Source: Bacillota bacterium (GTDB taxonomy: Bacteria; Bacillota; Clostridia; DSM-8532). From it: a stretch of DNA of 64,000 nucleotides. Position numbers and translations under genes: made by a program. Location of the stretch: assembly GCA_023415825.1 (NCBI GenBank), contig JAEZJF010000025.1:88203-152202 (forward strand). The letters run 5' to 3'. Every line of letters starts with the position of its first letter. Position 1 is the stretch's first letter. Shown piece by piece: positions 17,018 to 25,884 of the stretch. A model generated the notes under the pieces. The model was given only the letters and a program-made list of their open reading frames with translations, was not told where the DNA came from and made no database searches.

Positions 17018-18151
17018 TCATGATGTAGCTTGCTCCATCGTTATTTCGACTATCAGGGTTTGCCGGCCTCTTTCGAGTTTGAATTCAGCCACATCTCCGA
17101 CCTTAAGACTATCAAGCATTGATTTCACATCACTTGATGATGTCATTTGAGTACCGTTTATGCTGACAATTCTGTCGCCGGATTCAAATCCATTTTGCTT
17201 TTCGGCTTTCAGCACATAAACGCCTGCGTTGGAAACACGATACATCATGGCTGTTCTGGAATCATTGATATCAAGCAGGGTAAGGCCTAAATCAATTCTG
17301 CCTTGTACATAGCCATATTCAATAATCTGATTAACCACTTCTTTGGTGGTGTTTACAGGAATGGCAAATCCCAGTCCCTCAATACCGGAGCCGCTGGACT
17401 TTGCATTGACAATCCCCACAAGCTCACCGTATTCATTAAAGAGACCACCGCCGGAATTACCGGGATTGATGGCCGCAGATGTCTGCAACAGCTTCATGCT
17501 TTCACCATCAATGACGATGTCACGGTCAAGGGCAGAAATAATACCTTCTGTTACTGTTCCGCCGAGTTCACCCAATGGATTGCCGATAGCTACCGCAAGC
17601 TCCCCTACAACCAACTGGTCCGAATTACCCAGAATGGCTGTTTGCAGGCCACTTGCGTCTATTTTCAATACAGCTATATCAGTCTTGGCATCTCTGCCAA
17701 CTAGCGTTGCTGTATAGCTATCGGTATTTTTCAGCCTCACCGTAATCTTGCTTGCGCCATCAATGACATGATTGTTTGTAACAATATATCCATCACTGCT
17801 GGTAATGACACCGCTTCCTGCACCCTCAGATACGAATTGTCCCATTCTTCCGCCCATCGTTACCGTTTCAGTTGTGATTTCCACAACGCAATCCTCATTC
17901 ATTTGTGCGATCTCCGGAATGGTCAGGGTATCTTTATGGGTATCTGTTTTAGTAAGCTGCATGATGATATTTTCCGCATTACTGCTTGATGTACCGTCAC
18001 TTTGTTCATCATTGTTTTTTTCAGTCTGTAAAGCAGCATCACCCTTTAATTGATTGGCAAGATATGTTCCTCCGAAGCCGAACAACCCCGAAAGGACGAT
18101 GGTTGCTGTCATTAGTCCGGCGATGCTTTTTTTCTTCATTCCATCCATCAT
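17018..18151 (-). CDS. HtrA/DegP-like trypsin-type serine protease with PDZ domain
   Basis: The 377-residue protein has one N-terminal membrane anchor (residues 9-32) and a low-complexity linker. The protease domain has the triad His128 (TNNHVID), Asp158 (KTDIAVL) and Ser233 (GNSGGG). One PDZ domain covers about 285-375. It should degrade or refold damaged proteins on the outer face of the membrane. The start is supported by GAGGAGGAAGG. The regulator-kinase pair follows in the same direction. Confidence 0.95.
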   Translation of the reverse strand: MMDGMKKKSIAGLMTATIVLSGLFGFGGTYLANQLKGDAALQTEKNNDEQSDGTSSSNAENIIMQLTKTDTHKDTLTIPEIAQMNEDCVVEITTETVTMGGRMGQFVSEGAGSGVITSSDGYIVTNNHVIDGASKITVRLKNTDSYTATLVGRDAKTDIAVLKIDASGLQTAILGNSDQLVVGELAVAIGNPLGELGGTVTEGIISALDRDIVIDGESMKLLQTSAAINPGNSGGGLFNEYGELVGIVNAKSSGSGIEGLGFAIPVNTTKEVVNQIIEYGYVQGRIDLGLTLLDINDSRTAMMYRVSNAGVYVLKAEKQNGFESGDRIVSINGTQMTSSSDVKSMLDSLKVGDVAEFKLERGRQTLIVEITMEQATS

Positions 18152-18261
18152 AACCCTTCCTCCTCACTGTCCTATTTTTTACTGTCTCCAGGTGATATTT
18201 TCATTATGTTCTTTCATTGTGAATTCTGTATGATGACTATTGGAAGCTTAGCTGAAAAAGT

Positions 18262-18582
18262 TCAGTGCAGTATACATAAAAATACAACCATTGCAATGCC
18301 GAACAAAATGTAAGACGCGGTGAAATATAGGCTAAGAAGTCCCGAGGAGCTTCCCGCTATCTCAAAAATACCTTTTAATAAAAGGCCTGCCATCAATGTG
18401 GTAATTCTTCAAAAGCCTCCATTACATGTATAATATCCTTCACTAAGTGCTGCCCGTCAGCATCAGCAGTTAGGATTCCCGAGAAAGGTATTTGGCTTTC
18501 TAAAATCGCCTTAATGCCAGTTTTTAGAGCACGGCCTTTCACCGGGTTGGTAAGCCGGAATTAAAACAGCCGTATTCAACAT
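18262..18582 (-). pseudogene. Remnant of a GT2 glycosyltransferase fused to a GtrA-like membrane domain
   Basis: An ATG behind TGGAGG opens MLNTAVLIPAYQP, a typical GT2 start. After a frame change the text continues as KGRALKTGIKAILE and GILTADADGQH, the nucleotide-sugar binding region. After a stop and another jump it ends in a hydrophobic stretch, AGLLLKGIFEIAGSSSG, as in the GtrA part of such proteins. The remnant is about a quarter of a normal gene, so several internal deletions have occurred. The rest of the 632-bp gap holds only promoter and operator sequence of the next genes. Confidence 0.7.
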
Positions 18583-18687
18583 CAATCCTCCATTTCATGC
18601 GCATTAGGATGCCAATTAAAACTATAAACCTTCTGCCTGTGGTTTTGATGTTGGCATTGTGATTGTTGGGTGACGCCGCTGTTTTTC

Positions 18688-18741
18688 TTGACGTCAGGTT
18701 GTCTATTGTGATAGACTAAATTTGTCTATTACAATAGACAA
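18688..18741 (+). promoter_or_regulatory. BlaI-type double operator overlapping the blaI promoter
   Basis: Two dyads stand 3 bp apart: TTGTCTATTGTGATAGACTAA (18699-18719, imperfect) and TTGTCTATTACAATAGACAA (18722-18741, perfect). They match the tandem dyads bound by BlaI/MecI repressors. A -35 TTGACG (18688-18693) and -10 TAGACT (18712-18717, 18-base spacing) overlap the first dyad, so binding should block the promoter. Confidence 0.75.
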
Positions 18742-18783
18742 GAACGTCAAGTCTGTATTTAAAGGTTTTCTGGAGGTTATTTA

Positions 18784-19146
18784 ATGGAACAATACAAGCT
18801 TTTCGATGCGGAGTTTAAATTAATGTGCATTATTTGGGAATCCGAGCCACTTTCAGCCCGGAGGCTAACTGAGCTATGTCAGCAAAATCTGGGCTGGAAA
18901 AGAACTACGACTTATACCGTACTTCGCAAGCTATGTGATCGTGGTATACTCCAAAATGAGAATTCCACAGTATCATCCATTGTCAAGCGTGAGCAGATTC
19001 AAAAGTATGAAAGCGAGGTTGTGGTGGAAAAGGCCTTTGATGGCTCACTTCCTAAATTTATCGCCGCATTTCTTAACGACAAAAAACTATCCGATATTGA
19101 AGTCGAGGAACTGAAACAGTTGATCGATCGCCATAAGGAGGGCTGA
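18784..19146 (+). CDS. BlaI/MecI/CopY family repressor
   Basis: The 120-residue protein is a winged-helix repressor with the family pattern LFDAEFKLMCIIWESEP at the start and KRTTTYTVLRKLCDRGIL in the recognition region. The C-terminal helices dimerise and contain the region cut by the partner protease in characterised homologues. It is directly followed by the M56 gene after two bases. It should repress its own operon through the dyads upstream. Confidence 0.93.
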   Translation: MEQYKLFDAEFKLMCIIWESEPLSARRLTELCQQNLGWKRTTTYTVLRKLCDRGILQNENSTVSSIVKREQIQKYESEVVVEKAFDGSLPKFIAAFLNDKKLSDIEVEELKQLIDRHKEG

Positions 19147-19148
19147 AT

Positions 19149-20936
19149 ATGAGTTTTCTGGAAGATGCTTTTATCTACGTACTCAACATGAGTATGACCG
19201 CCAGTGTTGCAGCTCTCGTTGTTATCATTGCCCGTCAACTGCTTAAAAGAGCCCCCAAGGTATTTTCCTATGCCCTCTGGAGCGTTGTATTTTTCAGGCT
19301 TGTTTGCCCGTTCAGCTTTTCTTCATCATGGAGCTTTTTTAGATTAACTGAATCTGCACAAACCAATGTCTTACAACCTCAATTTATCTCTCAGGGTTTA
19401 AGCAAGGTGGTAATCCCCATAATGGATAGGGGCAGTGAATTCCTAAATGATACGCTCATTAACAATTTACCGGTTCCGGCCCCCCTTGCAGCCCTGAAGC
19501 CTATGCAACCTTTGTCCATCCTTGCATTTGTCTGGAGCATTGGTATTGCTGCTTTTCTTCTGTATGCAGTGATTTCATATATTCGACTAAATAAACGCAT
19601 CAGTATGGCAACTCTTGTTTCGGATAATATCTATGAAACCGACCTTATCAAAAGTCCCTTTGTCTGCGGATTTATAAGACCAAAAATCTATCTGCCTCTG
19701 GGTCTGGTGGAAAACGAGCGAGAATATATCCTCTGCCATGAACAGACACATATCAAGCGATTTGATCATCTTGTAAAGCCACTGGCATATTTGGCGCTTA
19801 TTCTTCACTGGTTTAATCCTTTTATTTGGCTTTGCTTTTCACTTATGATAAAGGATATGGAAATGTCCTGTGATGAAAGGGTTATGGGATTGACAGCCGG
19901 CAAGGGAGCTTCCAGCTACAGCAAATCCCTGCTTTCCATGGCTATACAGCAGAAAATGCCCGGGCCAAGCCCTCTGGCCTTTGGAGAAAGCAATGTAAAA
20001 GCAAGAATAAAAAACATACTTCATTATAGAAAACCGGAATTCTGGGTGATCATAACATCTGTTATTATCGTGGTGATCCTGGCGGCTACACTGATGTCAA
20101 ACCCTGTAAGCGGCTACTCAATAGATGGTCATCCTGAACACTTAATAAGTGACAACAGTCCAAAAACACCCGAAAAGATTGTCATCACTGATCTTGTAAA
20201 CGGTAAAGAATATCTATTTACCGATACAAAGGAGATTTGGGAGATAACATCTATTGTTAAGGATATGCGCATTTCCAGGAAGGAGATAAACAAAACACGT
20301 GGCGGTCAATCAGATAGCCGATATACAATCACATACTATGATGAATATGAGGACAGCACTGAGGATTTCAGTTATACCTTCCATATTGCTCCCGTCTGGA
20401 TTGACAATGATGTTAAGCCAACCTTGAGATTTAAGCTCATTAATGAGGACATTATCCTGAAAAGGATCGAGGCTGTCATATCAGCCAAAATCAGCAAGGT
20501 TCCCTATGACATTGACTATTTGATGGAAAACAAAACCCAATATATCGGCAACCATGTCAAGGTCGGGTCACTCTTAAGTGGCATGCCACTGCCCGAGGGC
20601 ATTACCCGGGTGAGTATGCAGCTTTCAACAGAAAAGCCACCTTATGGCGTAACCTACCATTATGAGCTTAAAGATGATTCCATTGTTGTCAGCGAGGAAC
20701 AGTTTTTAAGAAACTCCATCCTTCTCTTTGCCCTGATCGACAACGCGGATGAGGTCACACATTTGGGTCATTGGAACAATAAATTGCTCTCCTCTACTCC
20801 CTTTAAATTTACCTATACCCGGGCTGATGTCGAACTGATTTTCAATGGCGATGTGCGGCAATTTTCCGAGAGTAAGGAAAAGCTTGCCGAGCTTATAGAG
20901 ATGGTTGAGCTTATCAGTTTTGACACCACTGAATAG
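19149..20936 (+). CDS. BlaR1-type M56 membrane metallopeptidase
   Basis: The 595-residue protein has four membrane segments in its first 310 residues. The zinc motif HEQTH (HExxH) is near residue 200, with SCDERVMG further on. The remaining C-terminal 270 residues have no penicillin-binding-protein motifs (no SxxK or KTG seen), so this is a BlaR1-like antirepressor with a different sensor. It should cleave the BlaI-like repressor when its outer domain detects a signal. The ligand is unknown and need not be a beta-lactam. Confidence 0.9.
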   Translation: MSFLEDAFIYVLNMSMTASVAALVVIIARQLLKRAPKVFSYALWSVVFFRLVCPFSFSSSWSFFRLTESAQTNVLQPQFISQGLSKVVIPIMDRGSEFLNDTLINNLPVPAPLAALKPMQPLSILAFVWSIGIAAFLLYAVISYIRLNKRISMATLVSDNIYETDLIKSPFVCGFIRPKIYLPLGLVENEREYILCHEQTHIKRFDHLVKPLAYLALILHWFNPFIWLCFSLMIKDMEMSCDERVMGLTAGKGASSYSKSLLSMAIQQKMPGPSPLAFGESNVKARIKNILHYRKPEFWVIITSVIIVVILAATLMSNPVSGYSIDGHPEHLISDNSPKTPEKIVITDLVNGKEYLFTDTKEIWEITSIVKDMRISRKEINKTRGGQSDSRYTITYYDEYEDSTEDFSYTFHIAPVWIDNDVKPTLRFKLINEDIILKRIEAVISAKISKVPYDIDYLMENKTQYIGNHVKVGSLLSGMPLPEGITRVSMQLSTEKPPYGVTYHYELKDDSIVVSEEQFLRNSILLFALIDNADEVTHLGHWNNKLLSSTPFKFTYTRADVELIFNGDVRQFSESKEKLAELIEMVELISFDTTE

Positions 20937-20952
20937 TATATAAATGATCGAG

Positions 20953-20987
20953 AAAGACCGTCTCAAATAAGTTTTGGGACGGTCTTT
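20953..20987. terminator. Bidirectional terminator between the M56 gene and the radical SAM operon
   Basis: AAAGACCGTCTC pairs with GGGACGGTCTTT around an 11-base loop. A T run follows on the plus strand, and the minus-strand gene at 20998 ends just beyond. It can serve both convergent genes. Confidence 0.85.
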
Positions 20988-20997
20988 TGTAGATTTA

Positions 20998-22251
20998 CTA
21001 TTTCAGAACGATTTTTTCTGGAAAAGCTTCATTTCTTGAAATATTCCACATCTTATCAATATAGGCTGTGGTGTAGGCCTGCTCGATAGTGTGGTAGTAG
21101 TAGGCCCCTCGTTCTGTCAAATGATATTCATTCCCCTTCTTTTTAATAAACCCTAAAATACGGCAGATAAAAAGCTCCAATCCATACTGACGGCTTAGTG
21201 GAACATTAAAAAATTTTTGAAAATGATTCATGTTAATCCTCATGGAATAGGCACTCCAAAACAGGTAATAAACCATTCTTTGATATAAGGAGAAATCCAG
21301 GGTCAAGGACGTTGGCAGACGCCCCTTATCCACTCTTTCTATATATCCGGCAATAGAAAACGTGTTGATTTTGAACTGGGTTTTCAAAAGAGTTGTTGCT
21401 GATACTCCAAAGCCCAGAAAATTGTCCCTGGTTACAGAAGAATACTTGTCTGTATTGGGCTTTGCAAAGGTCCATACCGATGTCCGCTTATATCCCTTTT
21501 GTGCACAGTAGGCTGTCATCTCCGACAACATTTTTTTCTTTTCCCGTTCAGGTAATGGTTTATAGCGATTGTTAGCAAAAGTAAAATCTATAAAGGGATA
21601 GGCTGAAATCTGAGTTGCACCATTTGAAAAAGCAGTGTCAATATCCTTTTTCAAAATTTCGCTTGTCTGGCCGGGTATGGCAAAAATAAGATCCATATCA
21701 ACTGTATTAAAATTCGCTTTGCGGATTGCTTTAAAAATCTCGTTATAGTCGGGCATTTTCCGACCGATGGCTGACAGACAATCCTGATGAAAGGATTGGA
21801 TGCCTATGCTGATCATAGTCACCCCAGCTTCTTTTAACTTCAAAAGCGTTTCATCATTGACATCATCAGGATGAAGCTCTACGCCAACTCCGCCGCGAAT
21901 GACAAAATACTGCTTCAAGGTACGAATAATCTCCCCCAGAGAATCCACCATCAACGCAGGAGTTCCACCACCAAAATAGAGGCTGGTCACCTCTTTTGAG
22001 TCTGTTAAAGTATCTCCTATCAGCTTGATCTCTTTTAACAAAGCCTGTTTGTATCTTTCTGCAAGATGAGGATCATAGATTTCCTTGCAATAGGGACAAA
22101 AGCTGCAAAGGGCCCTACAAAAGGGAATATGTACATATAAACCAAGCTGACTAGTCTCTTCAAAATCAAGCCGATCCTCATATTTATTTTTAAATTCAAA
22201 GGGCTTAAAAGATTTAGTAAGCCAAATTCTCATGAGGGATGTTAAGGTCAT
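20998..22251 (-). CDS. Radical SAM protein, HemW/coproporphyrinogen-oxidase-like
   Basis: The 417-residue protein has the iron-sulfur cysteines Cys45, Cys49 and Cys52 in PFCRALCSFC (CxxxCxxC). YFGGGTPALM follows, and GVGVELHPDDVN and GIQSFHQDCL match the HemN/HemW superfamily. The C-terminal winged-helix-like part differs from oxygen-independent coproporphyrinogen oxidase. The gene follows the other radical SAM gene by 12 bases, so the two enzymes probably work in one pathway. HemW-like chaperone, methyltransferase and oxidase roles are all possible. Confidence 0.85.
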   Translation of the reverse strand: MTLTSLMRIWLTKSFKPFEFKNKYEDRLDFEETSQLGLYVHIPFCRALCSFCPYCKEIYDPHLAERYKQALLKEIKLIGDTLTDSKEVTSLYFGGGTPALMVDSLGEIIRTLKQYFVIRGGVGVELHPDDVNDETLLKLKEAGVTMISIGIQSFHQDCLSAIGRKMPDYNEIFKAIRKANFNTVDMDLIFAIPGQTSEILKKDIDTAFSNGATQISAYPFIDFTFANNRYKPLPEREKKKMLSEMTAYCAQKGYKRTSVWTFAKPNTDKYSSVTRDNFLGFGVSATTLLKTQFKINTFSIAGYIERVDKGRLPTSLTLDFSLYQRMVYYLFWSAYSMRINMNHFQKFFNVPLSRQYGLELFICRILGFIKKKGNEYHLTERGAYYYHTIEQAYTTAYIDKMWNISRNEAFPEKIVLK

Positions 22252-22262
22252 TGTGTTTTCTC

Positions 22263-23165
22263 CTATATATAGCGTAGATATGTGCGCAGCATATCAAAAA
22301 TGACACGCAGATTGCCTTGAAAAACAAGAGCATATTCTGCAGCAAAGAAATAACCACATTGGCTGCACAACCCGGGGACATCCAAACACCTTCCGCAAAC
22401 CGACAGCTTTCCGTTTTCCATGACTACGCACTGATGACATGGCGTGGGGAATTCATTTCGGATAATATATGGAAAGGCGCTTTTTAAGTTAAATACCGGC
22501 ATGCCTTGATTCATCATTTCCGAAATAGTCCGACAGCACCGTTCTTTCTCCTCAACTGTTAATGAAAGCTGCTCAGTACCTGGATAGGGTGTATGAAAAT
22601 TAAATGAAACGGCTTTTATATTGGCTTCTTTTTTTGCAGTAGCACACACCTCAGGAATGTCCATTTGATTCAGCTTATTAATAGCCATATAAAGGCAGAT
22701 ATTAGGTGATGTGGCATTTCGGATATTGTCCATAATTCTATCGTATGTATCTCCACGAATCAAATTATGCTGCTCTTTTCCACCGTCCAGGCTCAGCAGA
22801 ATCAAATTTGCTTCGGGCAAATCAATTATAAATGTTCCGTTCGTAACCACATTTACAATTAAAAATCCCATATTTTTTGCTTCAATCACTAAATCCCGCA
22901 CGGTTCTCCCGCTATCTTGCCATAAAAAGGTTTCTCCCCCGCAAAAAAAAAGGATGCGGATCCCATTTTGGTATAGGCTCTGCATTTCTTTTTTAATTTG
23001 CTCATAGGGATGTATAATCGATGTGATATTATTGACTGCACAATGCTTGCATGAAAGATTGCATTTGTCTGTAACTATAATTGTCCCTAAAATAGGCTTT
23101 TTTCGACGAAAAAGGATTGTGCTCATACCAAAGGCCGAAAACTGTATAAATGAAGAAAATTTCAT
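22263..23165 (-). CDS. Radical SAM protein with Cys-rich C terminus
   Basis: The 300-residue protein has the motif Cys35-Cys39-Cys42 in CNLSCKHC and the SAM-binding GGETFLW. At the C terminus CHQCVV, CGRC and CSQCGY supply cysteines for an additional cluster, as in SPASM/Twitch proteins. It lies directly upstream of the HemW-like gene with only 11 bases between. The substrate is unknown; no precursor peptide gene was seen nearby. Confidence 0.82.
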   Translation of the reverse strand: MKFSSFIQFSAFGMSTILFRRKKPILGTIIVTDKCNLSCKHCAVNNITSIIHPYEQIKKEMQSLYQNGIRILFFCGGETFLWQDSGRTVRDLVIEAKNMGFLIVNVVTNGTFIIDLPEANLILLSLDGGKEQHNLIRGDTYDRIMDNIRNATSPNICLYMAINKLNQMDIPEVCATAKKEANIKAVSFNFHTPYPGTEQLSLTVEEKERCCRTISEMMNQGMPVFNLKSAFPYIIRNEFPTPCHQCVVMENGKLSVCGRCLDVPGLCSQCGYFFAAEYALVFQGNLRVIFDMLRTYLRYI

Positions 23166-23190
23166 CCAAAATCCTTTCCTGAATCATTCT

Positions 23191-24675
23191 TTATTTATGA
23201 TAAAGCTTCTTTGACTGGTATTGCGGCTCACAGGTCATGTTGATTCCTAGCTTTTGGAATACATTTTCGTCAACACGGGATAGAATTACTGTAGAGTGAG
23301 CCTCGCATCCACGAAGCTTTGGAAGCTGCTCCATGGCCAGCGCCGCGGTCGGATTGGTAGCTGCACAAATAGTCAGTGCTATCAATATCTCGTCGGTGTG
23401 AAGACGCGGGTTCCTATTCCCCATATGATTGACTTTTAAAGCCTGAATAGGTTCGATGACAATGGGTGAAATCAAGTGTATGTCATGATGGATACCGCCC
23501 AGTTCCTTCAACGCGTTTAATAAAAGCGCTGCAGAGGCTCCCAGTAACGATGTCGTTTTTCCTGTTACAATTCGTCCGTCGTTGAGCTGTAGGGCTACAG
23601 CAGGGCCATCAGTAGCTTCAGCACGATTTAAAGCCATTTCCACTACAGGACGGTTTTTAGGTGATATACCTAATTGGTTCATTAAAAGCTCTAGCCTGTA
23701 TACTTCCGCTTTTTCAGCCAAGCCTTGCCGCTGAGCGCAGCGGGTATTATAGTATCTTCGTATTACCTCCTGCTCTGATGCTCTGCAGACGGCCTCGTCG
23801 TCAGTAATACAGGAGCCTGCCATATTGACACCCATATCCGTAGGGCTTTTATAAGGCGATTTGCCTGATATCTTTTCTAATATAGCATTTAATACGGGAA
23901 AGATTTCGATATCCCTGTTGTAATTTACCGTTGTTATACCGTAGGCGTCGAGATGGAAGGGATCAATCATGTTAACATCATTGAGATCGGTAGTAGCGGC
24001 TTCGTAGGCAAGATTAACAGGATGCTTCAAGGGTAGGTTCCATATGGGGAAGGTCTCAAACTTTGCGTATCCGGCCTGAATGCCGCGTTTGTGGTCATGA
24101 TAGAGCTGAGAGAGGCATGTTGCCATTTTACCGCTTCCCGGTCCCGGAGCAGTAACCACTATAAGGGATCGGGTCGTTTCTATATAATCATTTTTACCAT
24201 ATCCGTCGTCACTTACTATGAGCGGAATATTTGAAGGGTAATCGGGGATGGGATAGTGCCTGTAAACCTTTATACCAAGATTTATAAGCCGTCTTTGAAA
24301 TAAATCGGCGGCAAATTGTGAACGATAATGCGTAATGACAACGCTTCCCACATACATACCAATTTCATGGAAGGCATCAATCAACCGCAGTACATCATGA
24401 TCATAGGTTATTCCGAGGTCACCCCGGCGCTTGCTTTTTTCAATATCGTCAGCATTGATTGTAATAACAATTTCGGCCTGTTCCTTAAGCTCCAACAACA
24501 TTTTTATCTTGTTGTCCGGCTTAAAACCAGGAAGTACTCTGGAAGCGTGATAATCGTCAAAAAGTTTTCCTCCAAATTCCAAATAGAGCTTCCCGCCAAA
24601 AAAAGATATCCTATCAAGTATTTTCTGAGATTGTTGATGAAGGTACTTATCACTGTCAAATCCAATTTTAGTCAT
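23191..24675 (-). CDS. DUF1846 family protein
   Basis: The 494-residue protein matches the DUF1846 family across its length, starting with KIGFDSDKYLHQQSQKI and containing DLGITYDHDVLRL and VTAPGPGSGKMATC, a phosphate-binding-like loop. The family is widespread in Firmicutes and its function is not established. It starts at an ATG behind GGGAG. The radical SAM gene begins 26 bases after its stop. Confidence 0.9.
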   Translation of the reverse strand: MTKIGFDSDKYLHQQSQKILDRISFFGGKLYLEFGGKLFDDYHASRVLPGFKPDNKIKMLLELKEQAEIVITINADDIEKSKRRGDLGITYDHDVLRLIDAFHEIGMYVGSVVITHYRSQFAADLFQRRLINLGIKVYRHYPIPDYPSNIPLIVSDDGYGKNDYIETTRSLIVVTAPGPGSGKMATCLSQLYHDHKRGIQAGYAKFETFPIWNLPLKHPVNLAYEAATTDLNDVNMIDPFHLDAYGITTVNYNRDIEIFPVLNAILEKISGKSPYKSPTDMGVNMAGSCITDDEAVCRASEQEVIRRYYNTRCAQRQGLAEKAEVYRLELLMNQLGISPKNRPVVEMALNRAEATDGPAVALQLNDGRIVTGKTTSLLGASAALLLNALKELGGIHHDIHLISPIVIEPIQALKVNHMGNRNPRLHTDEILIALTICAATNPTAALAMEQLPKLRGCEAHSTVILSRVDENVFQKLGINMTCEPQYQSKKLYHK

Positions 24676-24784
24676 TTCTTACTCCCATAAATGTGTTTTG
24701 ATATGAATTTAAAGCAAGAGCTTGTTTTTACCTTTACCCACAATAACACAACTGCCATATGCCGGTCAATTGCCTCATAGAACT

Positions 24785-25147
24785 TTATTTTTTGCCCTTA
24801 GCAGTATTCATTTTGCTTCTGTCAACTATTTTTCTGGATATATCAAATAGTATGGGGATAGCCGCCTCGTCATCGAATTTCACTTTAGCACAGCCTTTAC
24901 CGAATTTGGCCTTGGGAAGTTGACTTTTTAATTCCTCAATCATTTCAAAATCTAGAGAGTGATAGGAAAAATGCTCTTTTGCGATTGAAAAGGCAATATA
25001 CATGCCATTAAACTTAAACATGGGCATTTGATAGGACAGCGTTTCTTTTGCTTCAGGGAAGTTTCCATGCATGAATTCAATGAAGGTAGTCAGCCACTTT
25101 CTTTTTTCACCTTCAAAACTGTTTACATATTCCATTACTGAATCCAT
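24785..25147 (-). CDS. DUF1801 / YdhG-like small protein
   Basis: The 120-residue protein fits the DUF1801 fold: an N-terminal helix pair, the SYQMPMFKFNGMYIAFSIAKEHFSYH core and the PLAKFGKGCAKV-like segment near residue 80. Relatives include iron-chaperone-like frataxin-fold proteins. It is 15 bases downstream of the nitroreductase gene, so the two are probably co-transcribed. Function is not known. Confidence 0.8.
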   Translation of the reverse strand: MDSVMEYVNSFEGEKRKWLTTFIEFMHGNFPEAKETLSYQMPMFKFNGMYIAFSIAKEHFSYHSLDFEMIEELKSQLPKAKFGKGCAKVKFDDEAAIPILFDISRKIVDRSKMNTAKGKK

Positions 25148-25161
25148 ACTTATCTCCTTTA

Positions 25162-25740
25162 CTAAAGTATTTTGAATATAATGTCCTCCAATTTTCTTTT
25201 AGGCACATGATGGACACCCTTATCATCTCTCCAGTATTTAATACTGCCTGTTTCATCAAGCTCCTCTAAAACGACTTTTTCCTTGGGCTTCCCCAGTGCA
25301 ATAACTAATAGAACCTCGTATCTCTCAGGGATACCAAGTTTACTTTTTAAGCCATCTCGATCAACTGACCCGAACATACAACCGCCCAGACCTTTTTCAC
25401 AGGCTCCTAAAAGAATACTCTGACATGCAATTCCGTGATCCCAGAAGAAATTTTTACTGATATCCTTGTCTCCAAGTACAATGATATAGGCTGAAGGTCT
25501 TTCACCTTCCTGGGGTCCCGGCCAATCCGTCAAGTACCCTGCCCATTTTAAATGCTGAAAAATGAGATTATTGTTCTCCGGCTTATTTGATATCACATAT
25601 TTTAAAGACTGCAAATTTGCACCGCATGAAGATAGCCTCGCTAAATCTATCAATTCCTCCAGAACACCCCGATCAATCTCGGCTTCCTGATAAAACCTTC
25701 TATATGTTCTGTTATTTCTAATAAGATCCTTTATCATCAT
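25162..25740 (-). CDS. Nitroreductase family protein
   Basis: The 192-residue protein starts with NRTYRRF, the FMN-binding arginine region, and has SSCGANLQSLKYV. ACEKGLGGCMFGSVDR and LLVIALGKPKEKV are typical of the family. It should be an FMN-dependent NAD(P)H oxidoreductase. Upstream lies a tandemly duplicated promoter-like segment (25775-25871). It is one of four nitroreductase-type genes in this window. Confidence 0.88.
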   Translation of the reverse strand: MMIKDLIRNNRTYRRFYQEAEIDRGVLEELIDLARLSSCGANLQSLKYVISNKPENNNLIFQHLKWAGYLTDWPGPQEGERPSAYIIVLGDKDISKNFFWDHGIACQSILLGACEKGLGGCMFGSVDRDGLKSKLGIPERYEVLLVIALGKPKEKVVLEELDETGSIKYWRDDKGVHHVPKRKLEDIIFKIL

Positions 25741-25774
25741 ATAGTCCTTCCTTTTTCGTTTGTATATTTCTACA

Positions 25775-25871
25775 GTTATTATAACACAACGTGTTTCAAT
25801 AGCTTGGGACCCGTTCGAAATCTTTGATTTCGGTAACGGGTAACGTTATTATAACACAACGTGTTTCAATA
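25775..25871 (-). repeat. Tandem 27-bp direct repeat with promoter-like and operator-like features
   Basis: The copies at 25775-25801 and 25845-25871 are identical over 27 bp and 70 bp apart. Each contains the dyad AACACaacGTGTT and, on the minus strand, TATAAT. Between them is a long hairpin, ACCCGTT-CGAAATC / GATTTCG-AACGGGT. This is the only upstream region of the nitroreductase-DUF1801 genes, so a duplicated regulated promoter is likely. Confidence 0.6.
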
Positions 25872-25884
25872 AATCGGTCACCTG

